Positions 35,017 through 47,141 of a stretch of DNA of 64,000 nt are shown here, piece by piece. The DNA lies in contig OY992833.1 of assembly GCA_963921425.1 (NCBI GenBank), forward strand, positions 5,925,228 to 5,989,227, written 5' to 3'. A program made the translations under genes and the position numbers. Within the stretch, counting starts at the first letter, position 1. Each line of letters opens with the position of its first letter. A model generated the notes under the pieces. It had not been told where the DNA came from. It did no database searches and saw nothing but the letters and a program-made list of their open reading frames with translations. The stretch comes from Dryas octopetala. Lineage: Eukaryota; Streptophyta; Magnoliopsida; Rosales; Rosaceae.

Positions 35017-35380
35017 TGTTGAGAATAATGTGGAGCAATGTCCCACATCGGAAAACTAGAGCTTAGCATATGTGCTTATAAGTCTTGGGCCTCTCCACCC
35101 ATAGCCAATTGGTTTTGGGTTGGATGCTCTAATTCTATCATGGTATCAGAGCTTGGTTATTCGCGTGTAAGGCCCAACGGCCACACGTGCTCCCACGTCA
35201 CCCAATACAATTTGTTTACGTGTAAGGCTCAAAATCTCGCCACACGTGCGGGGGCGTGTTGAGAGTAATGTGGAGCAATGTCCCACATCGAAAAACTAGA
35301 GCTTAGCATATGTGCTTATAAATCTTGGGCCTCTCCATCCATAGCCAATTGGTTTTGGGTTGGATGCTCTAATTCTATCA
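35017..35380 (+). mobile_element. Complete TRIM retrotransposon
   Basis: A 364-bp element with two nearly identical 124-bp terminal repeats (35017-35140 and 35257-35380), each beginning TGTTGAGA and ending TTCTATCA. Directly inside the left repeat is TGGTATCAGAGC (35141-35152), a tRNA-Met primer-binding site. A purine tract GCGGGGGCG precedes the right repeat. CTTGT flanks both sides (35012-35016, 35381-35385) as a target duplication. The 116-bp interior cannot code for protein, so it depends on other elements for copying. Confidence 0.95.
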
Positions 35381-35385
35381 CTTGT

Positions 35386-36044
35386 AAATTTACATGTTGC
35401 ATGGTTAAACATGTTTGGGCGGATGCTATGATGTATAGAAATTAACATCAAAATAAGAATATAAATTGAAAATCCTAACAGAGAGCATAGAAATCGAAAC
35501 CGTAATTAAACCCTAAATCCTAAATCCCTAAACAGGAACCCTAATTAAATATTACCTTCTTAAATTGGCGATGGTGACTGGGTGGGAGTCGGGACGATGG
35601 GTGAGAGTCAAGAGAGATGGTGGTGAGACAAAGAGATGGAGGTGACGGTGAGACACAGAGAGGGAGGCGATGGTGACTCGGTGAGACAGGAGAAATTTGG
35701 AAAACTGTCCTAAATTGAAATCAAATAAAGAATTTTAACATTTTTTTTTAGTTTTTAGAAATTTGACCCTCGAATAGTACTTGAACCCCTTCAAAAAGTA
35801 ATCGAACACCCCTTAAGCACTATTCGATAGGGTTCAAGTACTACTCGAGAGGGGTTCGAACACTTCTCGATTGGAGCTCGAGCACTACTCGAAGGTCAAA
35901 TTTCTAAAAATAAATAAATAAATAAAATTGAAGTCTTTAATGACAATCAAAATGGGTTAGTTTTTCAAATTTCTCGTGAGATAGAGAGAGTGTATGTAAA
36001 AAGATGATAAACTTTAAGGGGTGTTAACTCGCAAAAATAATTGG
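35386..36044. other. Intergenic, with telomere-like motifs and a 300-bp inverted repeat
   Basis: AAACCCTAAATCCTAAATCCC near 35510-35530 resembles the telo-box found in plant 5' regions. It is followed by a GGTGA-rich patch. About 35688-35790 is an imperfect inverted repeat of 35876-35985 (core AAATTTGACCCTCGAATAGT / ACTACTCGAAGGTCAAATTT), probably a MITE. No gene is visible. Confidence 0.55.
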
Positions 36045-36207
36045 TGTAACCTATACACCGTCATGTGATGTAACCAATCCAACGTGTAAAAGTATTGTTG
36101 GACAGTATATTTATCTCTATGAGAGCAATTTTGCTCACCCCCTTTAATTCAGGTGTATGCTCACCTCCCTTTTAAAATACTGATATATGTCTTTAAAAAG
36201 CTAACCA

Positions 36208-36393
36208 TGTTGTAAAAGTATGTAGAAATTAGGGTTTTGTGGAAAAGAGGAGGCAGAGAGAATATATCAGTCGTCTTATTCATCTTATAAATATCCTTAT
36301 ATAGAGGTAGGGTTTACTAGGTTTAGAATATTTACTAGTATGCCCCTACAACTAATTACAGGAATAGCCACATATAACAATATATTTACAACA
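36208..36393 (-). repeat. Copia 3' LTR
   Basis: 186 bp, nearly identical to 42657-42842. Adjacent on the inner side is the polypurine tract (plus strand CTCCCCCTTGG). Confidence 0.92.
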
Positions 36394-36900
36394 CTCCCCC
36401 TTGGATATTCCATGTCATTAGTGTTGTCTCTGCTATGCGCTTCTAAGTTGCCTCGTTAAAACCTTGCCAGGTAATAAAAACCCTGTGGGAACAAAAACAA
36501 CCCTGGTCGAAGGAAAAAGAGTGCAACGCGCGTGAGTGTGGAGTAGTCACATCAGAACCTCGAAAGTAGGTGAAGTCATATCTTCTGGATCATAAGCAGA
36601 TAGTATGTCTATGGGAGCGGGGTGCATTAGAGTTGCTACACCAAAACCTTGCCCGGTAAACCCAATGGGAAAAACCCGTGGTCGAAGGGAAAAGATGAGC
36701 AAATGCATATATATCATATCAACACATCTTCAGGATGTAGTATGAGTAGGGTGACCAAGCCAAGATGTGCCTCATTAAAACCTTGCCAGGTAACAAAACC
36801 CAGTGGGACAAAATAACCCTGGACGAAGGACAAAAGAGTACACGATGGTCAAGCGAGTATGCTTCGGGATACTCCCCCTGATATCGACTCCCCCTGAAGA

Positions 36901-38857
36901 CTACATACTAGGTAAATCAGCCAATCTACGCAAACCAATACCTCGAACATGCATCAAGAACGTGGGCTTTGGCAGTGACTTGGTGAAGAGGTCTGCATGG
37001 TTGTCTTGAGATCGGATCTGCTTGACTTCAATCATCTGATGCTCTTGTTGCTGTTGATTGAAGAAGAACTTCGGTGCAATATGCTTGGTGTTGTCTCCTT
37101 TGATGAAACCCGTCTTCATCTGCTCGATGCAAGCGGCATTATCCTCATAGATAATCGTTGGTTCATCAGTGGTGGAATTCAGCCCACACGTACTTCAAAC
37201 ATGTTTGTAAACTGCTCTCAGCCATATACATTCACGAACTGCTTCGTGAAGGGCTATAATCTCAGCATGATTAGAAGAGGTAGCAACAAGGGTTTGTTTC
37301 GTAGACCTCCAAGATATTGCTATATTCCCAATGGTAAAGACATAACCAGTTTGAGAACGCGCCTTATGCGGGTCTGATAGATACCCTGCGTCAGCATATC
37401 CAAAAGGCGGGCATCATTCCGAGGATCGAGGGGGTTCGATCCATTCCTTGATGCGTAGCTAGGGATAGAATAAGCCCATATCCGTCGTACCTCTAAGGTG
37501 GCAGAAAATGTCTTTTATGCCATTCCAGTGGCGGCGTGTTGGCGCAGAGCTACATCTAGCTAACAAGTTCACAGCAAATGAGATGTCCGGTCTAGTACAT
37601 TGAGCCAAGTACAATAATGCGCCTATTGCACTTAGATATGGGACTTCTGGTGCCAATATCTCTTCGTTATCATCTGCGGGACGAAACGAATCCTTCTTAG
37701 GATTTAGACTACGGACGATCATGGGCGTGCTAGAAGGCTTCGCTTTATCCTCATTAAAGCGCCTTAACATCTTCTGGATGTAATTCGATTGATGGACCAA
37801 AATTCCATCTGCACGGTGCTCGAGCTTCAGGCCGAGACAGAAGTTCGTCCTCCCAAGATCATTCATCTCGAATTCCAAGTTCAGGTGTTTAGTTGTTTCC
37901 TTGATCTTTTCAGGAGTACCAATTAGATTCATGTCATCGACATAAACAACTACAATAGTAAAACCGGAACTTGTTCTTAATAAACACGCAAGGGCATAGA
38001 ACATTATTCACATATCCCATCTCGATCAAATACTCACTTAGACGGTTATACCACCTCCGTCCGTATTGTTTCAATCCATAAAGTGAACGCCTCAAACTAA
38101 TGGAGAGCGTGTTCCGTGGTCTGGAACTATTTGCATCGAGTGCCTTAAGTCCTACGAGAACTTTCATATATATATCTCTGTATCAAGATCCCCATAGAGA
38201 TAAACAGTGACCACATCCATAAGCTGCATACTCAGTTTTTAGGAAACTACCAAACTGATAAGGTAGTGGAAAGTTATGACGTCCATTACGGGGGAATACT
38301 CTTTCTCGTAATCAATCCCAGGGTGTTGAGAAAATCATTGCGCCACTAGACGAGCCTTGTATCTCACAATCTCGTTTTTCTCATTACGCTTCCTTACAAA
38401 TACCCATTTAAATTCTACAGGTTTAACATGGGGAAGGTGTAGGAACGACAGGCCCAAACACCTTTCTCTTTGTCAAGGAATCTAATTCGACCTGGATTGC
38501 TTCTTTCCATTTTGGCCAATCGTCTCGACGTTGACATTCATCAACGGAGTGAGGTTCGATTTCATCGCTAGTTATAATTTCGGAAGCTACCGCGAATACA
38601 AATATATCATCGATGATAATCTCTTTTTGATTCCAGAGCTCACTTAAGCATGCATAATTTATAGAGATCTCTATGTTCTCGGGAGTGGGTTCAAACGTTG
38701 GAGCGTCCCCCAACGTCGTCTCTTCTGGAACGGACCCATAATCCGGAACTATTGCGTGAGATAGATCGATTGAGATCGCGATGTCAAGGGGACTCGTTTG
38801 TGCCAAATGTATCTCTTCCAAGGATAAGAGTCCATCGAACCTAGTGGTCAACCTCAC
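36901..38857 (-). pseudogene. Copia reverse transcriptase-RNase H region
   Basis: Spread over several frames: 38857-38423 (start of RT, WPKWKEAIQVELDSL), 38167-37934 (RRSLYGLKQYGRRWYNRL), 38004-37459 with the catalytic YVDD (VVVYVDDMNLIGT) and thumb (YLSAIGALLYLAQCTRPDIS), and 37119-36901 (end of RNase H, RSQDNHADLFTKSLP). Part of RNase H between 37458 and 37120 is broken. Confidence 0.88.
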
Positions 38858-40430
38858 TTCTGGGCAGGGACATATGATTGGTTAGCCGCTATGGCTGTAC
38901 CTCGTCCATCTGGGACGACACGTCCTCCTGGGACGACACGTCCTTCGAGGACAGATATCCTTGCAGGCACGTTTGCAGCAGGTATATGTGATCTCGTCAC
39001 TTTAGCTAGATCAGAGAATGCGTCTGGCATATTATAAGTTATACTCTGTAGATCTAGAATTCTCCGCACTTCACTATCACATTGTGCGGTTCGGGGATCG
39101 AGATGAGACATAGTGAGGACATTCCACGTCAATTCACGTCGTTCTTCAGGAACGGTGACGTTCTTATCTCCCCCTAACGGCGGGAAGACTGTCTCATCAA
39201 AGTGACAATCCGCAAATCTAGCGGTAAAGAGATCGCCTGTCAAGGGCTCTAAAAAGCGTATAATGGATGGAGATTCATAATCGACATATACGCCCATCGT
39301 TCGTTGAGGACCCAATTTGGTACGTTGTAGCGGCGAAACTGGCACGTAAACTGCATACCCAAATACGCGTAAGTACGAAACGTCAGGTTCGTACCCAGTC
39401 ACCAGCTGTAACACGGAGTAAGGTTGGGTAGCAGTGGACCTCAACCGGACCAACATGGCTGCATGCAAGATTGCATAGCCCCACGCAGAAATTAGAAGCT
39501 TGGTGCGCATAACCAAAGTTCGTGCGATCATTTGTAATCTTTTAATGAACGCTTCTGCGAGACCATTCTGGGTGTGAACATGGGGAACTCGATGTTCAAC
39601 ATTAATCCCAAGGGACATGCAATAATCATCGAAAGTTTTCGATGTAAACTCTCCGGCATTATAAAATCTTCTAGACTTTATAGGATAATCCGTGTGGTGA
39701 GCCTTCTGGGCGAGAAGTTTAGCAAAAGCAGCGTTTCTTGTAGACAATAGTGTAACATGTGATCACTTTGTCGATGCATCAACCAAAACCATGAAATATT
39801 TAAATGGTCCGCATGGTGGTTGGATAAGTCCACAAATATTCCCTTGTATCATTTGCAGGAAAAAAGATGGAGTCTTTACTAGTCTTTGCATATGATGGTC
39901 TAGTATTCAACTTTCTGAGCGAGCAAGTTTGACATAATGTGTCACTAAACACAAGATCCTTATTAGTAAGGGGATGCCCGTGTGATGAATTGAGGATACG
40001 GTGCATCATACTTTGACCTGGGTATCCCAACCGGTCATGCCATAGAAAGAAACTGCTCGAATTGGTTAACTTCTGGTTAATTATGTGATTGGCCTCAATC
40101 GATCAAATGGTGGTCATGTAAGACCGCTCGAGAGACATTTCGATTTCTCCAATGTATGCTTCTGGCCATACAAATTGGAGGTTATGCAAAGATATTCCAC
40201 TCCATTTTCTTCAGTGGTTTCAACGTGATAACCGTTGGCTCGAATATCCTTATAACTCAACAACGTTCTTCTGGAACTTGGAGAATATAAGGCCTCATTA
40301 ATGGTAATTCAGTACCATTGGACAACATAAAAATGGGCTTTGCCATGGCCTTCTATCAGGTTGGATTGGCCTGATATGGTTGTCACAGAGGTATAAGTAA
40401 GCAATAAGTTTGAAAAATACTTCCGATCTT
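38854..40430 (-). pseudogene. Copia protease-integrase region
   Basis: 40430-39800 holds broken protease and GAG-pre-integrase pieces (MGYPGQSMMHRILNSSHGH, LCQTCSLRKL). 39747-38854 is a 297-codon integrase segment with the catalytic Glu in HTQNGLAEAFIKR. The central catalytic Asp position reads FYNAGEF where LDNAGEF is usual, so Asp is replaced by Tyr and this integrase would be dead. The C-terminal GKSR-type fold region (GYAVYVPVSPLQRTK) is recognisable. Confidence 0.82.
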
Positions 40431-40684
40431 GAAGTATGGTGTGCGTAGTAGCACTGTCTGCCAGACAACAAACTTCCCCACTAAACATGCTTATTCATAA
40501 ATTTAATTCAATAGATCACATGTATGAAAATAACTTCATTGAATTAAATAATATTCGAGCATAACCAAATTTTTCAAAAACAAATAATCCAAGTCATAAA
40601 TCACCAAAATAATCTAAATAAGAAAAACATTATTCAGAAAATAAATACGGCACAAGCGCCGATCATATCCATGTCATTGAGTTT

Positions 40685-41711
40685 CTAATCCTCGAAGTGT
40701 CCAGTAGCAGTCTGGAAATCAGTGATTTCTAAGGTGGTATCCATAGGAAATGATCCATCAACGAGATTGGTCTCTCGAGTTTCGCGACTGGCGTGATACT
40801 CATTTACAGCTTGCGCTGATGCACGGCAGGTGCGGGACCAGTGATCAGTTCCTCCACATCGGTAACAGAGATCATTCTGATTCTGATTCTGGTGGCGACG
40901 GGCCGGACCAGTGTTCCTTTCATTTCGAGTTCTTGGGGGCGAGGGACCGTGGTTCCTACCACGTGGGCCATGGCCACGTTGGCCTCGGTCATACAGGTCA
41001 TTTATCTGAGAACCTTTCCTTCCATATCTCGGGCGGTCAGACTTTGTGCCATTTCCATGACCTCGGTATCCTCTTTCGCGGTTTGAATCGCGATAAGCAA
41101 CAGCGTTTGCTTCAGGCAATGGTGCTGCTTTAGTACCGACAGGTCGGGCTTGATCATTTCTCATTAATAAGTTGTTGTTCTTTTCAACGAGCAACAGAGT
41201 GGTGATCAATGCCGAGAACTTGGTAAAATTCCTCTCCCTGTATTGTTGCTGCAGGACCAAACAGAAGGCAGGGAAGGTGGAGAAAGTCTTCTCCAATAGG
41301 TCAGCTTCGGTGAGCTCCTCCCCACAAAATTTGAGGAGCGACCGGATTCGGAAGATCTTCGAATTATACTCATTCACGGATTTGAAATCCTGGAAACGAA
41401 TCTTCTGCCAATCATGTCTTGCTTCAGGCAAGAAAATAGTCTTTTGATGGTCAAACCGCTCTTCCAGAGCAACCCAAAGAGCTCGTGGATCCTCTTCAGC
41501 GAGGTACTCAACTTGGAGTGCTTCCTCCATATACTTCCTAATGAAGATCATGGCACTTGCCTTAAGAGACTCTGCAACAATCATTGTCTTCATTGATTGT
41601 CGATCTCATCTTCTTGGCAGTCAAATGAAGCTTAACATCTTGAGTCCACTTTAGATAGTTTCTTCCAGAAACTTCCAAAGCGATAAAATTAAGCTTGTTG
41701 AGATTTGACAT
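40685..41711 (-). pseudogene. Copia gag
   Basis: The start at 41711 reads MSNLNKLNFIALEVSGRNYL, typical of this gag group. A shift near 41600 leads into the 302-codon frame with the UBN2-type domain (EEDPRALWVALEERFDHQKT, FKSVNEYNSKIFRI). A glycine/arginine-rich tail and a CCHC knuckle CYRCGGTDHWSRTC end at about residue 250 of that frame. It is intact apart from the shift. Confidence 0.88.
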
Positions 41712-42064
41712 TCTTTGGTTGAAAGGAACAAATAATTATAATTAATGCTTTGGGCAATAACATCCATAAGCAATAAATAAGAACTTCAAGTTCTATAACA
41801 TGGTATAGACATGTAAAATCTACTGGTTTTATCATGTATGGTGAATTTATGAAGGAAACTTCAGGTCCCTTATATGGCATTATTGAAGCTGCCGGTTCAA
41901 TATTTATGTATGAACTACTGGTTCATTAATTACCTGCAATTTCTACACATATACTCTAGTGCAAAAATTTAAACAAGTAAAATATTCATATACCCAAGAA
42001 GAACACAAAAATATCACAAAATTGTTTGAACAAAAATCGTTTGAATATTTAAATTATTAAAATA

Positions 42065-42400
42065 TTCATGGGGGTGACGTGGCAGCTAGGTGGCTGCCTG
42101 CGTGGCAGCAAGGCGGCTGCCTGCGTGGCAGCAAGGTGGCTGCGAAGCTGCTGCTGGCAGCGGCCTGCGCTGCTGCTGGCAGCGTGTCGGCGCTGCTGCT
42201 GGCAGCGGCTTGCTGCGCTACTGCGGGGGGGCTGCGAGGTGCAAGGCTGCAGCGGGGCAAGGGGCTGCTAGGCGCTGACAGCGAGGTGCAAGGCTGCTGG
42301 CAACAAGGCGCTGCTGCTGCCAGCAAGGCGCTGCTGCTGCTGGCAGCGAAGCGCGAGGCAGCAGGGGGCTGGTGGCTGCTGGCCGTGCGTGAGGTGGTTT
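42065..42400. repeat. GC-rich GCTGCTGGCAGC repeat in the Copia leader
   Basis: A sharply GC-rich island made of variants of GCTGCTGGCAGC and GTGGCAGCAAGGTGGCTGC, in otherwise AT-rich leader sequence between primer-binding site and gag. All six frames through it are open for 60-140 codons because the repeat is stop-free. I see no reason to call a protein. Confidence 0.85.
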
Positions 42401-42656
42401 TCCGATCACCCAAAAATTATTCCTCTTTTTATTTTAACTTTCAGTTCAAAGAAGCATGTATAAAATATATAATCATAAATAAATCAATCACATAAATTTA
42501 GGGTTCATGCTTCATGAGGATTTTTCAATCAATCAAGGTTAAATAATCATGAACATAAAATTATTTTATAAAACCTACTTGGTTGAAGAACAGATTGAAT
42601 GATGATCCTCTTTTGTTTTGCGATCCACAATCCAAAGAGCTTTCGTGCTGATAACG

Positions 42657-42842
42657 TGTTGTAAAAGTATGTAGAGATTAGGGTTTTGTGGAAAAGAGGA
42701 GGCAGAGAGAATATATCAGTCGTCTTATTCATCTTATAAATATCCTTATATAGAGGTAGGGTTTACTAGGTTTAGAATATTTACTAGTATGCCCCTACAA
42801 CTAATTACAGGAATAGCCACATATAACAATATATTTACAACA
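42657..42842 (-). repeat. Copia 5' LTR
   Basis: 186 bp. It carries a TATATAAGG-like box on the minus strand near 42750 and is followed by the primer-binding site at about 42645-42656. Confidence 0.92.
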
Positions 42843-44503
42843 AACCATAAATTATTATATTGTATTTAATTATTAACCCAAATTCTCTGTATTTTTTATT
42901 TCCATCTCTTTCTTTCTCTCTTACCCTCTTCCTTTCTCTTTCTTTCTCTTCCTCTCTTTCCTTCTTTTCCCTTCTTTTTTTTGTTGCATGCGTAATAGGC
43001 AGCCTTGATGGAAACCAAAATGGTGCTAATGGAAATTTCAATCATGGTCTCTTTTATAAATATTGCGTGTGAATCTTAGCAAATTTGAGAAGAAAGAACC
43101 CAAATAAACCTCATGTGATTGAAATTTCCAATGAAAGAATCCTAATGAATCAAAAGCAAAATCAAAGGCAAAGGCCCGGCGGCATCTCTCCTTCGAATCT
43201 CCGGCTACGGCGATCGGGTGAGTGATTTGAGGTCACCATCGTGCTCAGGACGACGAGAGAAACAAAGCCAAGCCGGTCCGACATCACAAGGTCGTTGAAA
43301 ACTCTGAATCATCGCCGGAGGTGAACGGGGTTGTTGGGCTTTGTTTTTGGTTTTGATTGAGTTTCTGGGGAAGCAGTAGGCGGAGGAAAGAAGAGGGAGG
43401 AGAGGTGAGCTCAGCGCTGCCTGTTACGCAGGCAACCAAAAAAAAAAAGGGAAAGAGTGGTTATATTTCCACCCACCTATCTTATTTTCCCATCCACATT
43501 TTAATAAAAATGATAAGGACAAATTTATCATCTTGTAAAATGACCTTTAAGACTGGACTAAAAAAATAATAATATATCTACTGTACCCACCCACTCTCTA
43601 CTCACCCACCTCTTTACAACTACCTAAACTTGCTATAGGTTGTTGGTCATTGTTTCTGATATCCATCTTGTTAATCAAGGCAGGCATCTCAGTTCCTGGA
43701 TTGACTGATCATAAAGTTGATTCATTGTTGTTGGCTGCATAGTGTCTGCTAGTTTTAGAAGCATTAAGGACATTGCATAAGCTTTTTAAACCAAGCAACA
43801 AGGAATACACTCCTATTATTGAATGCCTTATTAGGCAACATAAAATTGCCAAAATCTTGACAGCAAGGGAAAAGGCAATAGAAACTAGAATTCAGCTCTA
43901 AGGGAGGCTACCATCAAATAGAAAATTTCTGGTCACATCGGTATAAAATTTGATGAGCTGAAAGATAACTTTTGCAATCACATAGGAAAATCTAACTATG
44001 TCGTCAAACTAAAACCATTGATCAGCACCAACCTCCTTGAAAAACTCTAATATATCTTTAACAGCATATAAACCAAGTTTAGAAATTCGGATAAACAATA
44101 TTATAAGGATTGCCTTTGACGACTTTTGGTCCACACTATCGCCACCTGTAGCACTATATGATTCTAGGCTCTGTCACAGTTCGATGTGAAGCTGGCGCGC
44201 TCCAAATGCTTGATCTATGTATTTCTGCGAAATTAAAAGAAGGTTGTTAAGAAAGGCAAGACAAACAAGAGTTACAAGAATGGGTGGTGAGATAATAGTT
44301 AAGGGGGTGAGAATAGTATTTAGTAGGTATGTTTGAGTTGATATATCAAAGGGTATTATAGGAATAATGAGAGGTGGGAAGAATGTTTGTATAATTTTTT
44401 AAAATTTAATGGGAGTGAACAAATAAGGTGAGTGGAAAAATAGGACAGAAGGGTGAGAATATAAGCACTCATAATTAATAATTAATAAAGAGAAAGGAAG
44501 AGG

Positions 44504-44581
<78 letters not shown>

Positions 44582-44690
44582 AAGAGAGGGGAATAAAAAA
44601 TAAAGAGAATTTGCGTTAATAATTAAATACAATATAATAACTCATAATTAATTTTTTAAACACATGTTAGTATTTTAGAAGGGGATCTGG
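42843..44690. mobile_element. Inner foldback element interrupted by Copia
   Basis: Its left arm begins before the Copia (about 36165-36207, TTTTAAAATACTGATATATG) and continues after it (42848-43000). The right arm is 44470-44690. TTATATTGTATTTAATTATTAA on the left pairs with TTAATAATTAAATACAATATAA on the right. The middle (43140-44230) has a GC-rich patch with CCGGCTACGGCGATCGG and unremarkable AT-rich sequence that may be captured host DNA. No protein was recognised. Confidence 0.65.
44503..44590. repeat. (AG)n microsatellite
   Basis: About 40 AG units. The mirror arm at 42900-42990 is a decayed CT-rich tract, so the microsatellite expanded within the right arm of the foldback. Confidence 0.95.
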
Positions 44691-46282
44691 ATCCTCTCCT
44701 AAGCACTCTAATCTCCTAACCTTGCTAACCTTTTAATTATAGAATGATATGTGTCTTTTATAACATCTTATGGTTCACATTCCTTTAGAGTTATAATTAC
44801 CAAATTAAAATAAATAAAACTAAGAAACCAATGTTAATCCAACCACATGACCAATGTTAATTCATTGACCCCAAAAAAAAAAAAAAAAGAAAAAAAAAAG
44901 AACAATGTTAATTCCCTCCCTCTTCCAAAACCCTCCTTCCATTAGAGATGGACACGGGTCGGTTTGGTTTGGTTTAGCCCCCAAACCAATGCCTTCGGGT
45001 TGGTGATTTTTCAAACCAAACCAACCCAATGAAGGTGAAACAACCGAACCAAACCAAACCAATTAAAGTCGGGTTAGGTTGGTCGGTTTGATCGGTTTGG
45101 GCATGTCTCAAAATACAATTAAAATTTAGGCCCAAATTAGAAATGAATGAAACTCTCTTTAAGTTATAAAATTAATGTCTCTATTTTCTACACATGAACC
45201 CAATTCAGTATATGCCTGCTTTTACAATGAAACAATTATAATGACATGTAAAACAAGAAAGCCATTTATGTGAAACATTAATATTAATATATTAAAGAAT
45301 AAAGCCATGTGAAAGATTAATATTAACTTATTATGATATTAAAGAACATAGGCCATGAAACTAGGGAAGGTGAGATAAGTTCCCATTGCTTTGAGCCTTT
45401 GACCATTCTAAACAAGGTGAGATGAGAAACTAGACATGTGAATATTTAATTTAATTTATTTTTATTTTTAGGTCGGGTTTGATCGGGTATTTGGAACCTC
45501 AACCCGCTAACCAACACATTTGAGGTCGGGTTATGAACCGACCTCTCTAAATTGGGTGTTAGAAACTGAACCAACCAACCCATTTTGGTTAGTTTGGTCG
45601 GGTTGCATTGGGTTATGTCCACCCCTACCTTCCATGGTTTCTCTGTACAGTCATGGTTTTTCCTTCTATTGTAAATTAATAGTTTGATTGACATAAAGAG
45701 TGAAAAACATAGGTAATTCACTTTCCTTTGCAATTTATATTTTGTATTAGCTCTAATCCTTTAGCACTATAGCCAGCCATGGAAGTTGAAACTTGGAATG
45801 ACAAGAATATTAAGCCAGCAATGGAGGTTCAATCAAGCCCGTTGATAAAGATCATCTTGGTGATGTCAATTGCAGCCTGAATCCAATTCGGTTGGGCCTT
45901 GCAACTGTCGCTGCTTACTCCATATGTGCAGCTCCTCGGCATATGAATTACAAAGGAAAGAGAATTACCTATGTTTTCCACTCTTTATGTCAATCAAACT
46001 ATTAATTTGCAATAGAAGGAAAAACCATGACAGTAACCATGAGAGAAAGGTTTTGGAAGAGGGAGGGAATTAACGTCGTTCTCTTTTTTTTGGGGTCAAG
46101 GAATTAATGTTAGTCATGTGGTTGGATTAATGTTGGTTAATTTCTTATTTTTAATTATTTTAATTTAGTAATTATAATTTTAAATGAGTATGAACCATAA
46201 GATATTATAAAAGACACATGTCACTCTATAAGTAAAAGGTTAGTAAGGTTAGAAGATTAGAGTGCTTAGAAGAGGATCCGGT
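44691..46282. mobile_element. Second foldback element in the nest
   Basis: Arms of about 370 bp, around 44694-44942 plus 45636-45720 on the left and 45945-46282 on the right, are inverted repeats. Shared tracts include CTAACCTTTTA, ACATCTTATGGTTCA and CCCTCCCTCTTCCAAAACC. An hAT MITE sits within the left arm. The loop near 45760-45940 has no recognised gene. Confidence 0.7.
44943..45627. mobile_element. hAT-type MITE, 685 bp
   Basis: Ends TAGAGATGGACA and TGTCCACCCCTA are inverted repeats, flanked by an exact 8-bp duplication CCTTCCAT (44935-44942 and 45628-45635), as expected for hAT insertion. Subterminal regions are rich in CGGTTTGGTTTGG-type repeats. No coding capacity. Confidence 0.92.
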
Positions 46283-46430
46283 ACCTTTAGAAGGGAGGTG
46301 AGCATACACCTAACTTAAAGAGGGTGAGCAAAACTGATCTCTATCTCTATAGAGTATAGTATTAATATCATCCACTTATATTATGACACATGTATTAGTT
46401 ATACCACGTGACCATGTATTAGTGACACTG

Positions 46431-47141
46431 AAAATTTTCTACTTGGTGAGGGTCTAGTTAAGTTTAGTTTTAACTTTTGTCTTTTTTAGAGTTTTAGAAA
46501 TTTAGGGATTTTTAGGGGGCGTTTGGTAATGTTTTGTAAAACGGTTTTTCGTTTTACAACTTGCAAAACAGGGGTAAAACATGTTTGGCACAATTTATTT
46601 CAAATTTACAGAAAAAAAAAATTTCAAGATACCATTTGAAAAATATACGTAACTTTTGAAAACAAGATAATTGCGTATCCTAAGTTTTTTAAGAATAGAA
46701 TCCCAAATTTATAGAAAACACGAGATTCACTTTACCAAAAAGACAGAAAAAAATATGCTCATAACGGAAAGTTCAAAACGACTCAATCTCTTTCCTCTCA
46801 TCTGGCTCAATATATATATCTCTATTCTTCCATTCAAGCTTTTTTTTTTTTTTTTTCTCTGGTCCCCATAGTAGTCTTTGTCAATAATTTCTTTCACAGC
46901 TTTACTAAACAAGGTAAGACTCTTTCAAACAAATGCAAAAGTCAAAGTAAATTCTGCTCTATCTTTTTTTTCGTTTCTCTGTATTTTCTTTGGTTATGAT
47001 GTAGTATGTGTGTGCAGTAGAGACTACTTCAAGTGAGTGTGAGGATAGAGAAAGAAAAAAAACAGAGGGTAGGTAAGGATTTATATTTCAGTAAAGTAGG
47101 TTTCAGATGTTTGTAATGATAGATGAAAAAAAAAAAAAAAA
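46431..47141. other. Intergenic, with one transposon-like end
   Basis: GGGGGCGTTTGGTAATG at 46515 resembles the start of hAT- or Harbinger-type MITEs, but I found no matching right end before 47142. A polypyrimidine/poly-T run lies at 46841-46858. No gene seen. Confidence 0.4.

Larger units (their letters stand above)
36208..42842 (-). mobile_element. Full-length but degenerate Copia retrotransposon
   Basis: Two 186-bp LTRs (36208-36393 and 42657-42842) with TGTTGTAAAA and TTTACAACA ends bound a 6.6-kb element. The 5-bp target duplication AACCA is present at 36203-36207 and 42843-42847. On the minus strand a primer-binding site TTATCAGCACGA follows the right LTR, and a purine tract CCAAGGGGGAG precedes the left one. 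Gag, protease, integrase, reverse transcriptase and RNase H follow in Copia order but with many stops and shifts. The LTRs are nearly identical by eye, so the element is not very old despite its broken frames. Confidence 0.95.
36045..46430. mobile_element. Outer foldback element enclosing a nest of insertions
   Basis: Sequence at about 36045-36175 (CTCACC, AGGTGTATGCTCACCTCCC) is the imperfect inverted repeat of about 46281-46430 (GGGAGGTGAGCATACACCTA). Between these arms lie a Copia element, a second foldback, a third foldback and an hAT MITE. The outermost parts of the arms are only about 60-65 percent alike by eye, so the exact ends are uncertain. Confidence 0.55.

Noticed and set aside
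35017..35380. Cassandra-type TRIM with 5S promoter
   Set aside because: I see no 5S rRNA A-box/C-box sequence in the terminal repeats.
42065..42495. Alanine-rich open frames on both strands
   Set aside because: Stop-free GC repeat in a retrotransposon leader; no conserved protein features.
44399..44632. Serine/leucine-repeat open frame
   Set aside because: Direct translation of the (AG)n microsatellite.
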